A stretch of DNA of 42,860 nucleotides from a virus, in the IMG/VR virus record IMGVR_UViG_3300017991_000181, positions 1-42,860 of that record. One strand, given 5' to 3'. Positions within the stretch are counted from its first letter, which is position 1, and each line of letters opens with the position of its first letter. Below the pieces are notes generated by a model. It saw nothing but the letters and a program-made list of their open reading frames with translations, ran no database searches and was not told where the DNA came from. Shown piece after piece: positions 38,560 through 42,860 of the stretch. The position numbers and the translations under genes are program-made.

Positions 38560-39080
38560 TGGTCGTCCTCGGGTTGGACCTCGGGACGAAAGGCGGGTTC
38601 TCCCGGTACGATACCATATCGGGAGAGCTCTTCCTCGGTTGGAATCGTTGGGACAAGCTCGAGCCGGCCGAGCGTTGCGTCGCGTTCGGAGAGTGGCTCG
38701 AGGCTGTCCTCGAGGGAACCTTAACCGAGATCGACGGACAGGTTATCCGGAGCGGTCTCGAGCCGGTCGGCGTTATCGGATACGAAGACGTTCCCTTTAC
38801 GGGACGCGGTCGGTCCGACTACATAGCGAAGCAAACGGGACTCCTCGAGTACCTCGGCCGGCGAATCGCATGGAGAGGGGTCAACGTCGCAACGTTGAAG
38901 AAGTTCGCGACAGGGAACGGCAAGGCCGAAAAACCGACCATGATTGCCGCGGCCCGGTATGGGATCCGGGAGCTCGGGTCCGAGCCTCCGGAGGGATTGA
39001 ACGACGATATGGCCGACGCGTTCCTCGTTACGGCATGGATTCTCGTAAACGCTCTCAAGGAATGGGAGGGCCCGGTATGA
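38559..39080 (+). CDS. RuvC-like Holliday junction resolvase
   Basis: A 173-residue protein with the RNase H-fold acidic residues in order: VLGLDLGTKGGF (Asp-7), GYEDVPFTG (Glu-76), and LNDDMADAFLVTAW (Asp-149/150 and Asp-153). The segment GNGKAEKPTMIAAARYGI between them is the K-x-x-TGNG-x-A-x-K type signature of phage RuvC-like enzymes. The likely role is cutting branched DNA to allow packaging or recombination. It lies downstream of the helicase and is coupled by TAATG to its neighbour. Confidence 0.8.
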   Translation: MVVLGLDLGTKGGFSRYDTISGELFLGWNRWDKLEPAERCVAFGEWLEAVLEGTLTEIDGQVIRSGLEPVGVIGYEDVPFTGRGRSDYIAKQTGLLEYLGRRIAWRGVNVATLKKFATGNGKAEKPTMIAAARYGIRELGSEPPEGLNDDMADAFLVTAWILVNALKEWEGPV

Positions 39081-39310
39081 AAAGGCAAACGACGGCGGTC
39101 CTCTTCGTTATCGGCTTTTTCTTCGGGCGCTGGACCGGCCTCGAGGAAACTCCGGAGCCGGTACCCGAGGAGCCGACGGTTATCGAGGAGGCGGAGGACT
39201 GTCGGGCGACGGCTTTGTTTCGTACGCCGTCGGACGAGGCCCTCGTCTTGATCGTATGTCCGGACTCGCTCGGCCCGAGGCCGGCGGGTCCAGAGCAAAG
39301 GCGAAAGTAA
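39077..39310 (+). CDS. small secreted or membrane-anchored protein, 77 aa
   Basis: Residues 5-21 are hydrophobic (TTAVLFVIGFFFGRWTG), after which the protein is acidic and Pro-rich (EETPEPVPEEPTVIEEAEDC). It has a Cys pair that may be a disulfide (DC, near 42, and VC, near 61). A single N-terminal membrane anchor or signal peptide is likely. ATG 39077 overlaps the resolvase stop. Function not recognised. Confidence 0.55.
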   Translation: MKRQTTAVLFVIGFFFGRWTGLEETPEPVPEEPTVIEEAEDCRATALFRTPSDEALVLIVCPDSLGPRPAGPEQRRK

Positions 39311-39531
39311 TGCACAAGGTACGACGAGTCTCGAGGCGGGTTCTCCGGGCGGCTCTCCCGCATAAGTGCTCGCTATGCGACGAGCCGATCGAACCCGGGC
39401 AAGAGTATATCCGAATTGTCTCGGTCGTAAACGAAAAATTCGGAACGGCGAAGTATCACAAGCCGGCGGAAGACGGGAAGGAGGACGTTTGCAAACCGAA
39501 GAGAGGGAATAAGCATTGGGCTTTGAGGTGA
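39310..39531 (+). CDS. small zinc-finger-like protein
   Basis: A 73-residue protein, basic at its N-terminus. CSLCDEPIEPGQEYIRI (20-36) followed by H (near 50) and C (61) suggests a C-x2-C...H...C zinc site, as in tiny HNH-associated or PARP-finger-like phage proteins. ATG 39310 shares TAATG with the preceding gene. Function unknown. Confidence 0.6.
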   Translation: MHKVRRVSRRVLRAALPHKCSLCDEPIEPGQEYIRIVSVVNEKFGTAKYHKPAEDGKEDVCKPKRGNKHWALR

Positions 39532-39539
39532 AACCAAAC

Positions 39540-39550
39540 GACCAAGGAGA
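39540..39550 (+). promoter_or_regulatory. GACCAAGGAGA leader motif, copy 6 (ribosome site)
   Basis: The exact 11-mer ends 7 bases before ATG 39558 and contains its ribosome site. Confidence 0.5.
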
Positions 39551-39557
39551 GAAAGAC

Positions 39558-40907
39558 ATGAAGAAGAGAGAAGGGATCAAGCTCGCGGGCCTCGATATCC
39601 AAAGGCTCTACCGAATCGAAGCGGCCGAGCTCGAGTTTTCGGGCAAGGCCGGCGTCGTCGAGGTAACCGGCAAGAATAAGGCCGGGAAGACGTCGCTTCT
39701 CCGCTCGATCCTGGCGCTTCTCGGCGGAGGCAAGGCAATCGCCGAGGACCCGAGAAACGACAAGGGCGGAGGGACCTCGATCTCGAGCGGCCGGTTTACG
39801 AACGGATACACGATTACCCGGCGCCCGACGCCGGCCAATCCAAAAGGGAACCTTATCGTCGAGGCGCCGGACGGCGGGAAGCATGGGCAAACGCTCGTCT
39901 CTTCCTGGCTCGGAAATGGCGCCTTCGACTTACACGCCCTCCGGAAGTATGCGACGAAGCCGAAGGAGCTCGTACCGATCCTCCTCTCGATCGCAACGGA
40001 TCCGGATCTTCCGGCCAAGCTCCGCGACGTTCGGCGGTCCATTGAAGGGCTCAAGGACGAGCGGTCTCCTTGGTATTCAGCGAAGCAACGATCGGAGCGG
40101 ACGAAGCGACCGGACGGAAGCCGGCCGGAACCGGTCGACGTATCGGCGGAAGCGGCGAAGCTCGACGAGCTCCGGTCGATCGGCGAGGAGCGGGCGGGAG
40201 CGATCTTCGACGCTGACGTCGCCAGAGGAGCGGCCGACGAGGCGGGAAGGAACGTCGAAAGGCAAAGGAACCATATCGACGGGCTCGAGGAGGATCTCGA
40301 GCAAATAAAGCGGGAGATCGCGGACGCAAAAGAGGGCCTCGAGGCGGTCGAGGCGACAAAGAAGACGGCCGACGAGGTCGCGGCGGAGCTCGAGGAGAAG
40401 GCGCAAGGCTTTCCGGATCCCTCGGAGGAGATCGCCGAGGTCCGGGACAGGCTCGCCGACGCGGACGCCAGGAACGCCGAGCTCGATCCTTGGAAGGATT
40501 GGGACCGAGCTCAAGAGGAGCTCGAGGAGGCTCGGGCAATGATCGCCGGATATAACTCCGAGCTTGAGGAGCTCAAGACGAAGGAGCGGGACCTCCTCGC
40601 GAAGAGCGGCGTCGATATCCCGGGTCTCTCCTTCGACGAAGAGGGTCTTCCTCTCTTGCATGGGCGCCCGCTCGACGCGGCGTCGGGTCGGGAGTGGGTC
40701 GAGTTCTCGGCGGCTGTCGCGTTCGCCCACGATCCCGAGCTCCGGGTCGCCTTGGTCGACGAGGCGGAGGGCGTCGACGCGGACGGCATGGAAGCTCTCG
40801 CCGAGCTCGCCAGGGAGAAGGACTTTCAACTCTTCCTCTGTCGGATCAATCCGGCCGGCGTCGGAGAGGTCGTCGTATGCGACGACGGGAAGGCTTGGGT
40901 CGAATGA
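39558..40907 (+). CDS. SbcC/RecF-like ATPase
   Basis: A 449-residue ABC-type ATPase of the SbcC/Rad50 kind in a short phage form. Walker A is GKNKAGKTSLLRSILAL (38-54). A long coiled-coil middle runs from about 155 to 355 (GLEEDLEQIKREIADAKEGL, RAQEELEEARAMIAGYNSEL). Walker B is LRVALVDEAEGVD (about 394-406), before an MEALAELAREKDFQLFLC helix. The SbcC partner nuclease SbcD was not seen, so it may work with another nuclease of the cluster. A zinc hook (C-x2-C) is absent from the coiled coil, unlike Rad50. ATG 39558 has the GACCAAGGAGA leader. Confidence 0.75.
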   Translation: MKKREGIKLAGLDIQRLYRIEAAELEFSGKAGVVEVTGKNKAGKTSLLRSILALLGGGKAIAEDPRNDKGGGTSISSGRFTNGYTITRRPTPANPKGNLIVEAPDGGKHGQTLVSSWLGNGAFDLHALRKYATKPKELVPILLSIATDPDLPAKLRDVRRSIEGLKDERSPWYSAKQRSERTKRPDGSRPEPVDVSAEAAKLDELRSIGEERAGAIFDADVARGAADEAGRNVERQRNHIDGLEEDLEQIKREIADAKEGLEAVEATKKTADEVAAELEEKAQGFPDPSEEIAEVRDRLADADARNAELDPWKDWDRAQEELEEARAMIAGYNSELEELKTKERDLLAKSGVDIPGLSFDEEGLPLLHGRPLDAASGREWVEFSAAVAFAHDPELRVALVDEAEGVDADGMEALAELAREKDFQLFLCRINPAGVGEVVVCDDGKAWVE

Positions 40908-41113
40908 GCGACTACGGGGATTTTTGTCGAGAGCAAAAAGAGAGGCGTCGACTCTTCCGCCGGCATTGCCATTCGTGCCCGACTTGCGCGGAAGCTTACG
41001 GTACCGGGACGAAGGTCGCTCCGGGCGAGGCTTGCCATAATTGCGGCTGGACGGCGCCGGCTCGTTCCGCCATGACGGGCAAGCCTTGGAGGAAACGGAG
41101 GCGCGAGAAATGA
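40904..41113 (+). CDS. small zinc-ribbon protein
   Basis: A 69-residue basic protein with CHSCPTC (22-28) and CHNCG (44-48), a four-Cys zinc ribbon, and a basic end (KPWRKRRREK). ATG overlaps the SbcC-like stop (ATGA). It probably binds nucleic acid or a partner protein. Function not recognised. Confidence 0.65.
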   Translation: MSDYGDFCREQKERRRLFRRHCHSCPTCAEAYGTGTKVAPGEACHNCGWTAPARSAMTGKPWRKRRREK

Positions 41114-41556
41114 GCAACTCGATCCGGTTTTATTCGACAAAGGTTTCTCCGGAGGCGAGCCTCGCGGAAGTCGCGACGCTTCTCCGGAGGTACGGAGCTC
41201 AACGCTTCGAGCAAGTATGGGACGGATTCGGTCGGGTCTCGGCGGTCCGATTTAACCTTCCTGTCGTCGAGGCCGAGCTCGGGTTTATGTCGGTCCTTCT
41301 CAAACCGAAGACGGAGTATCTCGCCGAGCGGCTCTTCGAGGTCCACAAGATCGACGACGCCGAGCAAGTCGAGCGGGTCGCTTGGCGCCAGTTAAAAGGG
41401 ATCCTCGAGGGAGTCCTTCTCGCGATAGATACGGGAATGTTTACAGCTCCGGAGCTCCTCCTCGGTATGGCGGAGACGCCGACGGGGGCGACCCTTTGGG
41501 AGGTCTTCCTCGAGCGGCCCGAGGTCCTCCTCCTAACTGACGGGGGGGCGCCATGA
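41110..41556 (+). CDS. conserved phage protein, 148 aa
   Basis: The protein opens TKVSPEASLAEVATLLRRYG, then GFGRVSAVRFNLPV, and has VERVAWRQLKGILEGVLLAI (86-105) and DTGMFTAPELLLGMAE. This is the layout of a conserved phage family in which [AE]-R-x-x-W-R-x-[LM]-x-x-x-[LIV]-x-x-x-L precedes a G-x-x-[ST]-x-x-E-x-F/L-L segment. Members lie in early regions; their role is unknown. It is coupled at both ends by ATGA. Confidence 0.62.
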   Translation: MSNSIRFYSTKVSPEASLAEVATLLRRYGAQRFEQVWDGFGRVSAVRFNLPVVEAELGFMSVLLKPKTEYLAERLFEVHKIDDAEQVERVAWRQLKGILEGVLLAIDTGMFTAPELLLGMAETPTGATLWEVFLERPEVLLLTDGGAP

Positions 41557-41744
41557 TATGCGAAGGCTTTTCCCGTCATGCTTGGGAGCTCCGCCCTCTC
41601 CGGGAATGGGACGGCGAGCTCCGCGGCGTCGTCTTCGTTTTGCGTTGTGCTAGATGCGGAGCCCGCCAGCTATGGCGGAGGGCCGGCGAGGTCGTCGTCG
41701 ATCGCGGGCGCTATGTCCCGAAGGGAAGGAGGGTACGGGTATGA
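41553..41744 (+). CDS. small zinc-binding-like protein, 63 aa
   Basis: A basic protein with HAW near residue 9 and CARCGARQLW (32-41). An early Cys at position 3 may complete a zinc site (C-x5-H...C-x2-C). The C-terminus is rich in Arg and Lys. ATG overlaps the upstream stop. Unrecognised family. Confidence 0.55.
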   Translation: MICEGFSRHAWELRPLREWDGELRGVVFVLRCARCGARQLWRRAGEVVVDRGRYVPKGRRVRV

Positions 41745-42115
41745 GCAGAGCACTTGACCAAACGGGCGGGCTTCCAATGTTCGCCGATCCTCCTCCTCCT
41801 CCGACGGGCCCGGAAGCGGAGCCACATACGAGGGCGGAGGGTAAGCCTCCGGCGTTTCAAAAGTTCCTCGAGTCGGACGACGGGAAGCTTTTTTGGGAGG
41901 ACATTCAATCCGCGGCCCTCGAGGCTTTGAGGGCCGGCGAGAAGCGATTTTCTCCAAGAGGCTTCCTCGCCCATTACAGGGATACGAAGAAGGTCCGGGT
42001 AAACAACGTCTTCTCTCCTTGGTTCGCCGATATGCTCGTCGCTAGATATCCGGCCTTGCTCGACATAATCGAGAGGAGGGTCCGGAAGAAGAAGGGCCCG
42101 GAGGTCGGACCATGA
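41741..42115 (+). CDS. conserved phage protein, 124 aa
   Basis: After a Pro-rich N-terminus (FADPPPPPTGPEAEP) comes a helical domain. It has SDDGKLFWEDIQSAALEALR, FSPRGFLAHYRDTKKVRVNN, and PWFADMLVARYPALLDIIER. This order (helix, basic linker, V-N-N-x-x-x-P/A-x-[YF/W]-[AS]-x-[ML]) recurs in phage early-region proteins of unknown function. ATG 41741 has AAGGAAGGAGG upstream and overlaps the previous stop. Confidence 0.6.
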   Translation: MSRALDQTGGLPMFADPPPPPTGPEAEPHTRAEGKPPAFQKFLESDDGKLFWEDIQSAALEALRAGEKRFSPRGFLAHYRDTKKVRVNNVFSPWFADMLVARYPALLDIIERRVRKKKGPEVGP

Positions 42116-42633
42116 AGACTCGAGACTCGGGCGGTTTGCCTTGTCCGGATTGCGGCTCTCCTCTCGTTCCTTGCAAGTGCGACAGGAAGTGGAAGGTCGG
42201 CCGGTTCGGTTCAACGCTCAAGACGGATCCGAAGAAGAAGCTCCGAGCTCGTACGCTGGCGGAGAGGGCGGAAGAGAATCCTCTTCGGTACGGGCCGGTC
42301 TTCCTCAAGGTTCGGGAGAAGCCTTGCGCGGGTCGAGTGTACCTTCCCGGCCATGAGTGCGGGCTCGGGTACGCTCCGGCGTCGGCGCACCATATCGGAA
42401 AGGACGATCTCGACGGCCTCGTCCCGGCTTGCGCGGCCTTTCACGATCAAATGGAGGAGAGGGAGGCCGAGGTATCGAAGGCCCTTAGAGAGGCGGGATC
42501 GCCGTCTCTAAAAGCGATCGGAAGGAGCTACGTCGGCGAGGCTTTGTTCCGCCTCGAGGAGGCCGGCGAGCTCGCTCCGGAGATCATGGCCGCGGCGAGG
42601 CGTCGCGGTCTCATGGGAGGCGTTCAAAAATGA
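42112..42633 (+). CDS. HNH-like zinc protein
   Basis: A 173-residue protein with a Cys cluster at the N-terminus (PCPDCGSPLVPCKC, 10-23), then CAGRVYLPGHECGLG. SAHHIGKDDLDGLVPACAAF followed by H resembles the core of HNH-type nucleases and recombination proteins (A-HH-[IV]...D/N-L-[IV]-P-x-C-x-x-x-H). The Cys-x-Cys and C-x-x-x-H residues probably hold zinc. The C-terminal helices (from about 117) are unrecognised. The catalytic role is inferred. ATG overlaps the upstream stop. Confidence 0.58.
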   Translation: MKTRDSGGLPCPDCGSPLVPCKCDRKWKVGRFGSTLKTDPKKKLRARTLAERAEENPLRYGPVFLKVREKPCAGRVYLPGHECGLGYAPASAHHIGKDDLDGLVPACAAFHDQMEEREAEVSKALREAGSPSLKAIGRSYVGEALFRLEEAGELAPEIMAAARRRGLMGGVQK

Positions 42634-42860
42634 CCAAGAAGAGAGAGAGCTCTAGCGAGCTCGGCGTATGGAAGGAAGAGGTTTCGATCCACAAGGGCGG
42701 CGACTGTACTTGTGGGAACAACCATATCTCGGAGAGGATGTACCTCGGCTTCTCGCTTTGCCTCATATGCCAAAACCTGTCGAAGGCAAAGAAGCGACCG
42801 AGGAAGGCGACGGACGCGTTCTCTCGTTGCCGGCGGCGTATGAGCCGGAGCACGATCGGA
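42630..42860 (+). CDS. small Cys-rich protein (partial, 3' end outside window)
   Basis: The frame is open to the last base, so the gene continues beyond the window; 77 residues are visible. Cys residues in GGDCTCGNN (23-31) and LCLICQNL (43-50) suggest a zinc ribbon, and the rest is basic (SKAKKRPRKATDAFSRCRRR). ATG 42630 overlaps the previous stop (ATGA). Confidence 0.55.
   Translation, partial: MTKKRESSSELGVWKEEVSIHKGGDCTCGNNHISERMYLGFSLCLICQNLSKAKKRPRKATDAFSRCRRRMSRSTIG

Noticed and set aside
1-42860. Search for tRNA genes, CRISPR arrays, insertion sequences and integrase
   Set aside because: None recognised by eye: no regularly spaced repeats, no transposase or integrase motifs, no clear tRNA cloverleaf.

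Overview
The window is a contiguous piece of a GC-rich tailed bacteriophage genome of the long non-contractile-tail type (siphovirus). All supported genes lie on the plus strand. They are packed with ATGA, TTGA or TAATG overlaps, have AGGAGG-type ribosome sites, and share a strong codon bias (CTC for Leu, GAG for Glu, CAA for Gln). No host can be named. A membrane-anchored coiled-coil protein near the lysis genes hints at a Gram-negative host, but this is inference. No integrase, tRNA, CRISPR array, insertion sequence, terminase or portal gene is visible. The first and last genes are cut by the window edges, so the packaging genes probably lie just outside.

Layout. 2-857: the end of a head-region gene and two small hypotheticals. 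854-5396: seven genes wedged between the head genes and the scaffold gene. They encode two paralogous sulfotransferase-fold proteins, a GT-B (family 9-like) glycosyltransferase, a GT-D-like protein, a SAM methyltransferase, a GT-A-fold glycosyltransferase and a DUF115/MptE-like protein. 5443-9199: scaffold, major capsid protein, head-tail connectors and tail terminator. 9213-17139: tail tube, tail assembly chaperones joined by a -1 frameshift at G_GGA_AAA, a 1214-residue tape measure, a small Dit-like protein and a baseplate hub protein. 17140-28731: a seven-repeat beta-propeller tail protein, a spike-base-like protein, a cupin, several small membrane proteins (holin candidates), a secreted Ig-like protein, a 1472-residue internally duplicated tail fibre, a DUF5675 protein and a spanin-like coiled coil. 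A strong terminator at 28872-28912 closes this late block.

An early block starts behind a TTGACC box with a perfect 8-bp inverted repeat (29013-29037). It runs to the window end: a winged-helix protein, a DpdA-like DNA transglycosylase with an XF1762-family partner (probable 7-deazaguanine DNA modification), a small HTH protein, a YqaJ-type exonuclease, a Gp3/RDF-like protein, a replication initiator, a DnaB helicase, a RuvC-like resolvase, an SbcC-like ATPase, an HNH-like protein, and many small zinc-ribbon or membrane proteins. Several early genes share a GACCAAGGAGA leader.

The most unusual element is the sulfotransferase/glycosyltransferase/methyltransferase cassette. It looks like a phage-encoded pathway that builds and sulfates a glycan, either on the virion (its position among head genes suggests this) or on the host surface. 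The DpdA pair, the propeller tail protein and the secreted Ig-like protein are the other points worth following up.
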